From assembly GCA_002633005.1 (NCBI GenBank), contig NMRA01000036.1:728440-788439 (forward strand): a stretch of DNA of 60,000 nt. Direction: 5' to 3'. How positions within the stretch are numbered: position 1 is the stretch's first letter; each line of letters starts with the position of its first letter. Below the pieces are notes generated by a model that saw only the letters and a list, made by a program, of their open reading frames with translations, did no database searches and was not told the DNA's origin. The DNA is from Phoronis australis (lineage: Eukaryota; Phoronida; Phoronidae). Made by a program: the position numbers and the translations under genes. Shown piece after piece: positions 23,101-30,458 of this stretch.

Positions 23101-23738
23101 GCTTAGCCACCTCTCTTACTTTGCTGTTATTAATATCAGTCAATCTCAGTCATTTGGGAATACTGCTGTGACAAATGAATGAATTCATCTTCTACCCAGC
23201 TGTCATGGCAGTCTGGGCCATGTTGACTGATTGCTTTTAGCTTGTACTGTAGCTGTGCAGTACATTTATTGGGGAGTCCCAAGGTGTTTGCATTTTCTGA
23301 AGTTACAGACATATCTGACGCTAGTATGACTGTTTACTTTTTGAGTGAGCTCACTCCCACCTGACATTTTAGTTTTTACTGGTGAAGTTCAAAGTAAGGG
23401 TATGTTTCTTTTTGTTAAAACATCCTAAAATTGTTGTAGAGTTCCATCTGGAATGTCACCCATCTTTTGTTTAAGCAATGCATTCACCCCCCCCTTTCCC
23501 TTGTAATATATTGTCCTGGATCCGCCATGCTGTCATCATGTTCTCTCTATTGCAGATACAGCTCCAGTCAATACAGTCGTTGGTACCTCGCCAAGCCCTG
23601 ACAAGTTTTAGTCTTCAGCCTAGACCCCCTCGTCAGTCGGTTGTGTACCCAGTGCTGACTCCTCAGCAAGCTGTCTTGTCTCAACAGTCCTTGCTGGGGG
23701 CCAACCTCCCCACCTATACGCCACCTGGCAGGTACTGA
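2022..23738 (+). CDS. ZMYND8: ZMYND8-like chromatin reader, 3' part (12 exons, 5' end outside window)
   Basis: The coding exons are 2022-2144, 2511-2668, 3666-4582, 4845-4968, 6291-6880, 7750-7818, 10070-10154, 14777-14901, 17063-17242, 18050-18187, 21508-21666 and 23556-23738. All have AG/GT borders and compatible phases; the total of 2851 bases gives 949 residues plus stop after one leading base. The order of conserved blocks matches vertebrate ZMYND8: [12 protein letters not shown] at the PWWP end, FRTPYD, an [14 protein letters not shown] block, an acidic S/D-rich linker, [14 protein letters not shown] coiled coil, AETKKKQW, then a MYND finger. From knowledge of the family, ZMYND8 reads acetylated and methylated histone tails through PHD-bromo-PWWP modules and recruits corepressors such as NuRD through its MYND finger in the nucleus. 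Those N-terminal readers would lie to the left. The tail after MYND is longer and richer in Q/P than I recall for vertebrates. Identification is strong; exon borders are inferred by eye. Confidence 0.93.
2126..2360 (+). repeat. Minisatellite of 49-50 bp spanning a ZMYND8 5' splice site
   Basis: About five units share ACACACATTGA, GGCTGAGGTGTGGTTCT and ATTGAACTCTG. The first unit contains the last coding bases of the exon and the true donor at 2145. Donor-like CTGAG/GTGTGG repeats at 2194, 2243 and 2293, and the last unit has lost the GT. Confidence 0.9.
2511..2668 (+). CDS. ZMYND8: ZMYND8 exon: FRTPYD block
   Basis: It continues as [19 protein letters not shown], closely similar to KFGVFNYSPFRTPY in vertebrate ZMYND8, directly after the PWWP domain. 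The acceptor TTTCAG ends at 2510. The donor GTGTGT at 2669 leaves one base, completed by AT at 3666 to give Asp. Open reading continues past the donor as chance sequence. Confidence 0.9.
2669..3665. other. ZMYND8 intron, nothing recognised
   Basis: This is unique-looking AT-rich sequence; no conserved coding, RNA or repeat structure was seen. Confidence 0.5.
3666..4582 (+). CDS. ZMYND8: ZMYND8 exon: long basic-to-acidic linker with internal repeat
   Basis: This 917-base exon is the longest in the window. Its first third is basic and serine-rich (for example [19 protein letters not shown]) and its centre is acidic and glycine-rich. It ends with [19 protein letters not shown], matching LDKTIESCKAQLGI in vertebrate ZMYND8. 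In the centre, units of about 32 residues beginning VVADG, VMADG and MFADGA repeat (DNA near 4252, 4348 and 4459), a coding minisatellite. The acceptor is TCCAG at 3661-3665 and the donor GTAATC at 4583. The middle is probably disordered. Confidence 0.88.
4845..4968 (+). CDS. ZMYND8: ZMYND8 exon: acidic serine-rich linker
   Basis: It encodes an S/D/E-rich stretch ([14 protein letters not shown] and [13 protein letters not shown]), equivalent to the acidic HSDSEDSEKSDSSDSE region of the vertebrate protein. Two donors are possible, GTAAAT at 4962 and GTATGT at 4969. Only the second matches the phase of the next exon, so I chose it. The acceptor TTACAG ends at 4844. Confidence 0.87.
4969..6290. 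other. ZMYND8 intron, nothing recognised
   Basis: Short open frames (for example 5132-5389 and 6012-6290) have no recognisable motifs. The second merely runs into the real exon at 6291. Confidence 0.5.
6291..6880 (+). CDS. ZMYND8: ZMYND8 exon: disordered S/T-rich linker
   Basis: The 590-base exon encodes a polar, low-complexity stretch. It contains [19 protein letters not shown], matching DSDSESELVIDL of vertebrate ZMYND8, and ends at [10 protein letters not shown], the start of the predicted helical region. The acceptor is TTCCAG ending at 6290 and the donor GTAAGT at 6881. The open frame extends upstream to 6233, but the splice acceptor and the phase of the previous exon argue that this part is intron. 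Confidence 0.9.
6881..7749. other. ZMYND8 intron, nothing recognised
   Basis: AT-rich sequence. The open frame at 7327-7581 has no recognisable similarity or splice context. Confidence 0.45.
7750..7818 (+). CDS. ZMYND8: ZMYND8 exon: short helix before coiled coil
   Basis: This small 23-codon exon encodes [20 protein letters not shown], corresponding to DAIKGTMTEIYNDLSKN in the vertebrate protein. The acceptor is TTCCAG ending at 7749 and the donor GTGAGT at 7819; phase is 0 at both ends. It is too short to stand out as an open frame and is called from similarity and splice signals. Confidence 0.85.
8013..8540 (+). repeat. 41-bp minisatellite, about 13 units
   Basis: Tandem units share CCCTTCCCACTCCCAGTTCA followed by a GGCC(C/T)(A/G)CTCACACCAAGG segment. 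Proline-rich open frames across it arise only because the array lacks stops. Confidence 0.95.
9265..9585 (+). repeat. 21-bp minisatellite, about 15 units, containing one N
   Basis: The unit is CAGGTATTATTCAGGGCTGGG with small changes. The length is a multiple of three, which opens spurious frames in several phases. An N at 9403 disrupts the array, and a partial unit follows it, suggesting a collapsed or misjoined repeat. Confidence 0.95.
10070..10154 (+). CDS. ZMYND8: ZMYND8 exon: first part of coiled coil
   Basis: It encodes [20 protein letters not shown], matching [27 protein letters not shown]. The LQW(N/L)HQ(R/Q)E core is diagnostic. The acceptor is TTTCAG ending at 10069 and the donor GTACAG at 10155, with one base carried over to the next exon to give Asp. 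Confidence 0.87.
10155..12639. other. ZMYND8 intron, mostly unannotated
   Basis: No gene seen. A repeat shared with 28911-29175 occupies 10861-11130 and is listed separately. Confidence 0.5.
10861..11130 (+). repeat. Interspersed repeat, copy 1 (direct copy at 28911-29175)
   Basis: Shared blocks with the second copy include ATTTATCATAAGTGGGAGGG, TTTCAAAAATC and GGAAATTTCCTC. No coding capacity and no clear terminal repeats were seen; the family is not recognised. Confidence 0.8.
12640..14375 (+). repeat. Host repeat interrupted by a TIR element (intact inverted copy at 43890-44330)
   Basis: Segments 12640-12836 and 14105-14375 together match the reverse complement of 43890-44330. Shared blocks include CACTAATATGGA, AGGAACCTTTCAAGTTTGGA, TCAAAGCAGGAAGAAA and CTCACACTTGGTTGATAGCA. 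The intervening 1.27 kb is a separate insertion. Confidence 0.85.
12837..14104. mobile_element. Non-autonomous TIR DNA transposon with TA target duplication
   Basis: Inverted termini CYGTATTCGCCGTAATAACC begin at 12837 and end at 14104, and TA flanks both sides (12835-12836 and 14105-14106). Sub-terminal AAGCGCCC motifs are also inverted. Nothing inside resembles a transposase; the open frame at 13051-13254 has no known domain. The TA duplication suggests a Tc1/mariner-type mobiliser, which is an inference from termini only. Confidence 0.8.
14777..14901 (+). CDS. ZMYND8: ZMYND8 exon: coiled coil up to MYND finger
   Basis: It encodes [16 protein letters not shown] and then a charged helix ending [10 protein letters not shown], matching LTMAEMRQSLEQERDR and AVDETKKKQW immediately before the MYND finger in vertebrates. 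The acceptor is GATGTAG ending at 14776 and the donor GTGAGT at 14902. A second partial copy of the exon end plus donor occurs near 14932, so the splice site sits in a short tandem duplication. Confidence 0.92.
14890..14975 (+). repeat. Two-unit duplication across a ZMYND8 5' splice site
   Basis: CAGTGGGTGAGTCAAA at the exon end recurs as CAGTGGGTGGGTCAAA 36 bases later, followed by a weaker third match near 14970. This puts a decoy donor just downstream of the true one. Confidence 0.6.
15857..16195 (-). mobile_element. MITE-like element, copy 1
   Basis: About 340 bases are homologous in inverted orientation to 25095-25425. Blocks in common include GTAACTTGTTCTAGGGTAAG and GCAGCTGATAATTACTT (in reverse complement here). 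The ends are imperfect inverted repeats of the form GTYCACAC...TACCC. There is no coding capacity. Confidence 0.75.
16255..16995 (-). mobile_element. 5'-truncated LINE, reverse transcriptase 3' end (CR1/Rex-like)
   Basis: On the minus strand the sequence encodes the region after the RT catalytic core typical of CR1/Jockey-clade LINEs: a [15 protein letters not shown] block, [27 protein letters not shown] in degraded form ([16 protein letters not shown]), and a terminal [11 protein letters not shown]. Frameshifts separate the blocks, so it is dead. It ends in a TTGATTGATTGATTGAT tail (16257-16273 in + orientation), as expected for a CR1-like 3' end. It inserted antisense to ZMYND8, about 70 bases upstream of the MYND exon. 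Confidence 0.88.
17063..17242 (+). CDS. ZMYND8: ZMYND8 exon: MYND zinc finger
   Basis: The 60 codons begin [20 protein letters not shown] and continue [17 protein letters not shown], nearly identical to the vertebrate ZMYND8 finger ([20 protein letters not shown]). All the zinc ligands of a MYND domain (Cys pairs and the late His/Cys) are present. In the family this finger binds proline-rich motifs in corepressors. The rest of the exon is Q/T-rich. The acceptor is TTTCAG ending at 17062 and the donor GTGTGG at 17243. This is the clearest diagnostic exon of the gene. Confidence 0.97.
17334..17900 (+). repeat. Minisatellite of about 28 bp, split by an insertion
   Basis: Units such as GTAGGGAGTGACACCCTCCT occur at 17334-17480 and again, diverged, at 17816-17900. 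The intervening 335 bases are unlike the units. Confidence 0.8.
17478..17812. mobile_element. MITE-like insertion with 13-bp inverted ends
   Basis: AGGGATATTCCTG at 17478-17490 is the exact reverse complement of CAGGAATATCCCT at 17800-17812. The pair flanks the segment that interrupts the minisatellite. There is no coding capacity and no obvious target duplication because the host is itself repetitive. Confidence 0.6.
18050..18187 (+). CDS. ZMYND8: ZMYND8 exon: Q/P/T-rich tail, part 1
   Basis: The 46 codons encode a Q/P/T-rich segment ([20 protein letters not shown], then [14 protein letters not shown]). Phase is 0 at both ends, with acceptor TTGTAG ending at 18049 and donor GTAATA at 18188. 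There is no strong match to the vertebrate tail, so the call rests on splice signals, phase and composition shared with the next two exons. Confidence 0.75.
18188..19470. other. ZMYND8 intron, nothing recognised
   Basis: Overlapping open frames on both strands near 18883-19227 lack motifs and look like chance. Confidence 0.45.
19475..19700 (+). repeat. 5'-end module of the CTCF-motif array repeat
   Basis: It starts ATGCGCCCACATATCTATAT, a near-palindrome, then CATCATCTCC, CTATCTCCAAAACCCCTTGA and CCATGGATGGGACGG. The reverse complement of 35130-35240 has the same modules in the same order. It appears to be the defined 5' end of the element. Confidence 0.75.
20400..21075 (+). repeat. Array repeat with CTCF-like motifs every 145-148 bp
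   Basis: The motifs end at 20435 (GTGCCCCCGAGTGGC), 20582 (GCGCCACCTGGTGGC), 20730 (GCGCCTCCTAGTGGT), 20875 (GTGTCAACTAGTGGC) and 20990 (GCGCCATCTAGTGGC). Spacings are 147, 148, 145 and 115 bases. Preceding each is a variant of GATGGATTCGACG. The second and fifth, read on the minus strand, fit the vertebrate CTCF core CCASYAGRKGGCRC. The element ends near GCTCCGCGTTGCTCT. It lies in a ZMYND8 intron and has no coding capacity. Confidence 0.8.
21508..21666 (+). CDS. ZMYND8: ZMYND8 exon: Q/P/T-rich tail, part 2
   Basis: The 53 codons encode [20 protein letters not shown] and then a Q/V/S-rich stretch ending LIGQQP. Phase is 0 at both ends, with acceptor TTTGTAG ending at 21507 and donor GTATGA at 21667. 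The composition (Gln, Pro, Val, no charged clusters) is continuous with the flanking tail exons. Confidence 0.75.
21667..23555. other. ZMYND8 intron, nothing recognised
   Basis: AT-rich sequence without conserved coding or repeat structure that I can identify. Confidence 0.45.
23556..23738 (+). CDS. ZMYND8: ZMYND8 terminal exon
   Basis: It encodes [20 protein letters not shown], a Q/P-rich stretch, and ends TYTPPGRY with stop TGA at 23736-23738. The acceptor is TTGCAG ending at 23555. A possible donor, CAG followed by GTACTG, lies just before the stop, so a splice form that continues downstream cannot be excluded; I found no convincing further exon. Confidence 0.75.
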   Translation: MQLQSIQSLVPRQALTSFSLQPRPPRQSVVYPVLTPQQAVLSQQSLLGANLPTYTPPGRY

Positions 23739-23921
23739 TCAACAGCTTGTATCCTGACCTAATGTTGCTCTGGTGTCAATTACAGCTGGACAGTGTGAAC
23801 ATAACCAACTATTATGCAGTGGTGTACGTGCTGTTCAGTGATATTTTGTGCTGCTGCTCTATCTCATTTATATAATGACTATAACTTTGTTCATCAATAT
23901 GTTCAATACTGACTTGTAATT

Positions 23922-23927
23922 ATTAAA
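23922..23927 (+). promoter_or_regulatory. Candidate polyadenylation signal for ZMYND8
   Basis: ATTAAA lies 184 bases after the stop codon. A canonical AATAAA occurs further down at 24386-24391 and is an alternative. Neither has a clear GU-rich element that I can vouch for. Confidence 0.3.
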
Positions 23928-25094
23928 GTAATGAGTGTTTAGTAGCTTATAATGAGGATAGCATTAACAGGTTATGAGCTACCTTTTTTACCAATGATCA
24001 ACTTTCAAAGTATTATTGGTATACCTGTGAAAGTTTGTTTATCTTAAATCCGTGACCATCACAGGATCTTATTAAAATGTTAAGCTGTTCGTAATCATGT
24101 GACTGCATTTTTTAAAATTGTTTTCCATGAAGATGGCCGTAATTTCCGGAAACGTAACTTTTAGTGTCTAACTTGCAAAGGTTGTTTCTTTATTCTACTA
24201 CTTACTTAACTATGTCCAGGGTTTTCTATTAAATCCTTGTAGCCCTAGAACTCCACTATCGAAAAGGAAGAGTTCGTCATACCTTTAAAAAGTAGAAGTC
24301 TTTTTTTTTGGCTGCAAATCTGTCTGATGAAATGGCTTTAGAAGAAAACTTCAGACACTCTTTTGAAGCTAGTGGACCCCAAAGTAATAAAATTTGAAAG
24401 TTTTATGGTTCATGTGAATTAAATCATGCTTTTGGAATTTTTTTTTGCAATCTTGAAAAATCAGTTTTTTTATTAGAAAAGATGAAATTATGTGATTACA
24501 AGCATCTAGGCATGGCTTTCATGCCCATAATATACTTCTGCGATCGCGAGAGGATTTGAAAGCAGAAAACTTGGTGAGTCTACTTTTAATACATAAAAAG
24601 TTATTTAAAAAAATTTAATCTTTGGTAACAAAGGTAGGTCACCAGGTTTTGCCGTCATCCTGCATAGACTATTGTTAAAGCATTTCTGAGCTGGTGAAGG
24701 CATCATTGTGTTATCTGAGAGTAAATCGGCCAATACATTGTGTTCTAACAGACATGTGACGTGGTAGTCATTCAATATCGTTGAAAGGTGTGTGTTGGGT
24801 ATATGATAGCGGAGATTCCTCTGCACGTGGGATAACCTATTTATTCCATACCTTCCAACTAATTTGCATCGCGGATATATCTTGTTGCCATGTGCTTTGG
24901 CTTGTTGTTATATGATGTCAAGTTGGGACATTTCCAAATGAATTTTCAATAAGATATGGCTGTAGCATTCCTTTGTATGTGGGACAATCTATATTTATCT
25001 CCCAGAGGAGGTGACAACCTCTCAAGTCCCGTCTACGCAGTGCCTACTGTAGAACAACTTGCACTAGTGCAACTTATCCCACTTTTAAGTGGAG

Positions 25095-25425
25095 TGTTCA
25101 CACGAACATATCCCATTACTGGGGAAAGGCGGAAGTTGGCGCTTAGTGCGTGACAATGAACTCCTAATGCGAATATGGGTTGTAAACAAAAACCCGTCTG
25201 GATGTAACCACAGCTGATAATTACTTGCGCCTTCCCCGAGGTTTGAGGCCAGACAGGAATTAGAAGTGGCGCAAGTTACCCTGTACCCTACCTCGATAAG
25301 GCGGGGTAAGTTGTCTCATGTGTGGTAAGTTGCACTAGTTTACATAGCATCCACACAGCCTCCAAACCTAGCGACATCTTATTTCAGGAGTAACTTGTTC
25401 TAGGGTAAGTTTTTGTGTGGACTGC
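25095..25425 (+). mobile_element. MITE-like element, copy 2 (inverted relative to 15857-16195)
   Basis: The left end GTTCACACGAACATATCCC and the reverse complement of the right end, GTCCACACAAAAACTTACCC, form imperfect terminal inverted repeats. The interior matches copy 1, including ACAGCTGATAATTACTTGCG. A target-site duplication is not clear. Confidence 0.75.
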
Positions 25426-28400
25426 AAAACAGGGGTTTGCATCCTTTTGGAAAAAATTGAAAGGCTGGAAATTAACATGAAGATCAAAATCATGTTTTTA
25501 TTGGTCCCTCTGTATTTCTTGGTGTTTTGAAAATGTATGTTGCTGTAATAATGACCTTAGGCCACACGGGGGAGCACTGCTGACGTGAAGTCCGGAGTAA
25601 AAGTTCCGTCATCTATGCTGATTTGTGCAAAATTTGCACTTAAAGCGGATGGGTCACTTGAGAGAGTTTTAAGACTAGATGCAGACAAAGAACAAGTGAA
25701 AAAATTAGACAAGTGTATCCTGAGAATTTTCCCTCCAATCTAGGAAAAGCAAATTTCTCACTTGTTTAGTATTGCCATCTGCCCCCCTCCTATAATATAA
25801 CTCAAGGTGTGAAAGTAGACTTGCCCAACTGACATTTCACCCAGCACTGTTTGGGGGTTACACATGACTGACCCATCACTCAGTTGAGGCTGCTGGCTAA
25901 GCTCTAGGTTCTTTTGCTTTTGTCTTATAAGAATTAGACTTAGTCTGCACAATGGCTAACAATGAATTTCCAATGGTACCTGAACGGTGGTGTGTCGCTT
26001 TGGTCAAGTAAACTGAGTTGACATGTTGTGGTGATGTTCAGATGTTCAAATGAGTGTTTGGACTGTGCTCAGTCCATATGTTGTAGCAAGGTCATGTTAA
26101 GATGTTGCAATTTGCACTGCACTGTTGCCCTCTAGCCTTCACATAGACACAGTTGTACATTAAAAGGATACCAAACCTGGATTTGACCTATGAACAGGTA
26201 CTAAAAACGACTTTCCCATCCAGTGCACTGAAACAAAATAATGGTCTGTAACCTTGACAACTTTCAAAAGTTTGGAGCAAAATTCAAATATTCCCTTCAA
26301 AGTCTGCTGGACCCAAACTTTAGGCACACAATTGTAGGGAAAGACCATCCACCAAGAGCCATAGTACACAATCTGTGTTACAGAGGGTGTGAGTTTTTAG
26401 TTGACTGTTGTTTTTGTCGTTCAAGTGGATGCCAATAGTGCCTTAGCATGTGGCAGATGGCAAGGTTGGTTGAAATCACAAAACAGGTTTCGTATCCTTT
26501 TAAATACTGGTAAATATATTTTACTTACCATGAATGTTTTATTTGCATTTAAACATAAGTGTTTATGTGTAAAACCTTACTTCCAGAGCAAATTTACTTT
26601 TGGAGGAGTTGCAAAAAGTAAGGCTTATAAATAAGTAAACACTGAGTATGTCAAGGCAGAATTGATTTACTCAGTTGTAAGCATGGACTTGCGTTATAGA
26701 CATGTCGTGTAAAGCTGTGGTGTTAATCACAGTGCCCTGCACCGTACACAGGGCAGAGTATAAAAGATGAGTACAGTTTATTTCAAAAGGCCCTGTCGAG
26801 AATACTTTGTATTCTGAATGGTGTCATATAACTGCCTTTGGTCAGTTAAGCAAAATGTTTATCAAACGAAGGTCATGGAAGAGAGTGGACGATGATGACG
26901 TGTTTGCTGTCGCTTTGAAAAGAAAAAAAATATTTAAGGACTTTTGAAGGATCTGAAAAGCAACAGCGTTTTTTGTTGGGCAATCTGATTGGGCGAAGCA
27001 AGTATTGGTGACAGGCTGGGTGGGCGGGGCAAGTATTGGTGACAGGCTGGATGAAAAGAAGCTTTGCAGTACAAAAAAATTGTTATGAACTTGACTTGGA
27101 CATTTTGGGACTTCAATCAGTCTCTTCACCAGTTAAAACGTTTAGTATTCTCCGTTCATGCCAAATGCAAATGAATTTGGAGATGTTGGAGTTTTATCGT
27201 TGTAATGTACAGTGATATCTTGAGCACAGGCTCTGACCTCTGATCTTAGAGGACTCAGACTCCAGACCTAAAATCGCTGTGAATCATGTTTGGGTGAGAA
27301 TAACATCAACTGTCTTCACAGGCATAAAAATGAGTAGTTCATTCAATGGGCGTATTTTCACGCCTTGACATGAGATGGTAGCTCTTCGAGTGCACTGGCC
27401 CTGAGCAGGGTAATCGCGTTCTTGTCCTTAGTTTTGCATGGAAGTCGGTCCCCGCAAGTCGTCTGAAATCCCATAATGCCATAGTGAAACTAATCTGTCG
27501 TGATGACCTTGATCTGAAGTAAAAATGACTTGCCAAGCCTTCTCAAGCCTCGAAATTGTTCGTTATCTGAAGGAGATGAAACTGATTTTGTAATCAGTGA
27601 ATTAAATTAAAAGTGTCGTTTTGCACAAGGACTGGCTATATTGCCCGTTTAACCAATCATGCTGCATTGTTACAGTGAAAATTTTGTCTACACAGAGTGT
27701 GCCATTTACTAATTAAGTTTCGAGTATAGCGATTAGATCCCGGGACCTGAAGCCCTATGGTCGCGTAAACATGAGAGGTCTCTCTTGTCATGCTCAAATT
27801 TTCGTTCGTGATTCAATGATCACTTCTTCACAAAACTATATTAGATGCCATTCTAAAGACCCAATCAACAAGAGTATGTGCAAAGTTTCTTTTCTATCTT
27901 AAAGCAATCACCACGGTGAGTTCTGGCATGGAGAGTGGATGTTTTGGTTCTCATTAACACCTTGTAGTCGATGAATGTATTTTAAATTTACTTTACAAAA
28001 GTGCAAATTTTGGTGTAAGTTTCTCACGTCTACAAGTTTGTCCATGTCACTGGCCAGTGGTTCTGTACTCCAGCCCTCTAAGATGATGGTGAGTTGCCCC
28101 TACCTAGTTATATCTGGCTAGCTATGGTCAATCAGTGGTCCTGGTTAGTCAATGGACAAATGATTGTTCGTACTGTACTAAGTTCAGTCACCGTGACGTG
28201 ACTGGAATGGGGAATGGAGATGGGCGATGTAGTTAATGGATTGTTAGGAAAGTCATTGAGTATTAAAATTGTGCAAAATTATTGAAAGCGTATTTGCTTT
28301 AGCATGTATATTGTTTTACAAGGTAGATAATAAAAGTCATATATTGTACCTATCGTTGTTTTTGGTGATGATGATGATGATGATGATAATGATGGTGATG

Positions 28401-28910
28401 TCATTGTTTGTGGAATGAGCAAATAGGCTGGACTATTCGGCAAATCATTTCACGTTGCTAGTAGTGGGTGCTCATAGCTCGTTTAAAGTTACCTGGTGGG
28501 GAATAGGTCGTATTTGCGCAGATGCAATGCTGTAATGAGAAAATATTAAAACTAACGAAATTTGGTTTTTGGCCCTGTATAGGATCGTATTGTATTAGCA
28601 CTTTCCTTACCTGAAGAAAGATGTCATGTCATGCATTGGCAAAATTCAATAGTGTTGGACTCGGTTTGACTTATGTGCGTCTAAATTGTACGAAATTGTT
28701 GATTACCAAACCTGTGTACAATTTGCGGCAGTCACATTCTCTGCGTGTGCTGTAAGTGCTGTAAGACCACAGATCACATGGCTAGTGTGGTTCAACGAAA
28801 TTCACTTGTCTATGAAAAAAATGCATAACAGACAGCATACCCTATAGGGTTTCTCAAGTATTAAAAAATCCAACGGCAGCAACAAGAAAGCCACATCTTT
28901 GCCTTGCTAT

Positions 28911-29175
28911 GTTAATATTTATCTTGTCAGTCAGCTGTTTGTCGAATGACTGTGAGCGCATGCGCTCATTTATCATAAGTGGGAGGGAGTTTGATAACTC
29001 TTTGGTGACTACAGAATTTTTCATTCCCGCGTATTTCAAAAATCGTAATTTTGTGATCTTTTCTGGAAATTTCCTCTTAGGGCAAAGTTGATAACACTGT
29101 AGTAGACGTTGCGATATGGTATTTCGTCAGGAATTCTTTAAAAGATATTTTTCACGAACTTTCACATTCCACGCC
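28911..29175 (+). repeat. Interspersed repeat, copy 2 (direct copy at 10861-11130)
   Basis: Same orientation and order of conserved blocks as copy 1, including ATTTATCATAAGTGGGAGGG. Just downstream, 29200-29230 shares AAGATCCATATGAACTGGTC with a nearly identical block at 15338-15360, so the repeat may extend or be flanked by another. Confidence 0.8.
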
Positions 29176-29889
29176 TCTTCAATAAATAATATTCACATTC
29201 AAGATCCATATGAACTGGTCACATATATTGGAATCACGCGATACATTACTTAATAGTGCAGATTCTCTTTCAATCAAGAACAACATTATTTTTAACAAAG
29301 GCCTACAATAAGATTACGCATTGTCTTGGTCAGCAATCCCCGAGTGACGGGGGTCCGTCCACATTGGCACGTACGTATAATCGTCAATTAGAGTTCGTTG
29401 GGTTTCTAAAAGAATATCAGCGAAGATGAAACTTTGCAGTTGTGTTCTGCTACAAAGGCCAAAATATTGGGTTTTGCGGCTGATCGGAGTATTTATGTTT
29501 TGTTTCCGACCCATTGTTATCCGACCATAGAAGTTGTGACTTCGGTCCCTCCTGACGATCTAATGGCGCTGGTCTCCACCCATGTTGTTTACTATAATGT
29601 GGCTCGCTGTTCAATGAGCAGATAAGATTTGTTTTTAGAGATCATATTAAACACGTGAAACGAAAACCCAATGTATTCAGAATTATCACAAACTCATTCT
29701 TCGCGAGAACCACGTATTCTCAAGTTTGAACCGCAATATACACCACTGAGTGTATCTAATAGCAAATATATATTTTAACACTAGCTCAATGGGAAAAATG
29801 CCAATGATTTTTACTATGGATCATTAAAACTTTCCCTGATGTAGGATTGTACCAGAAACAAAAGATAAAACATTGACTTCATGAATATG

Positions 29890-30215
29890 CATACCTGACA
29901 GGTTGGAAAATATTTTCAATTCTAAAAACCCAAGAGTTGCCAAAGTGTGAAAAATAAGGGATCATAATAATGAAACCCTGCAGATACTAATTGGCTGATC
30001 AATCAACTAATTATAATGTCAGTTAATGTATGGTGTAATCATAACATAGAAAGGAAATGAACCAGAGAGGTTATTTAAATGACTAATTAAACCAGCAAGG
30101 AAATAGTTTCAATGATTCAAATGATTGCTAGAGGATAAAAGCAAAGATTTTACAATATGGAACCCTCATGGTTGCCGTGAAGAATTTCGTCGGGCATTCA
30201 TCCAAAACAAGGTGT
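29890..30215 (+). repeat. Interspersed repeat, copy 1 (second copy 50320-50575)
   Basis: Shared blocks with 50320-50575 include GGAAATGAACC, GAGAGGTTAT, TTTCAATGATTCAAA and AATATGGA. It is AT-rich, without coding capacity or visible terminal repeats. Confidence 0.7.
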
Positions 30216-30458
30216 TTCATCGAAAGAAGAACTTTGGTGAAAAAAGTATCCTGAAGTGGAAAAGTCACTACTGCACCTTCAAAACAACTAACTAATTCAA
30301 AAACACAAACCCCGACTTTTAAAACAGTAACTCGTGGTATCGGACTGGATATCCGGGGACCAAAACACCACTCCCGCACGTTCTGTCGAACATTGCTTGA
30401 TGAAAAGTAAATCTCCCTACTTTAAACAGTTGTTGTGATATGTTATTTTACTCTGAGA

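Larger units (their letters stand above)
23739..30450. other. 3' UTR and intergenic region between ZMYND8 and MED30
   Basis: Apart from the repeats listed separately there is no recognisable gene. A GAT-rich microsatellite lies near 28366-28400 and a two-copy 25-33 bp duplication (AAGTATTGGTGACAGGCTGG) at 27000-27055. Short open frames at 27339-27536 and 29314-29625 have no known motifs. Confidence 0.45.

Noticed and set aside
28066-28085. Tiny exon-like segment after CTCCAG and before GTGAGT
   Set aside because: Good splice signals but too short and no support as a ZMYND8 extension.
29314-29625. Overlapping frames on both strands with moderately protein-like text
   Set aside because: Neither strand shows a recognisable motif or splice context, and both are equally open.
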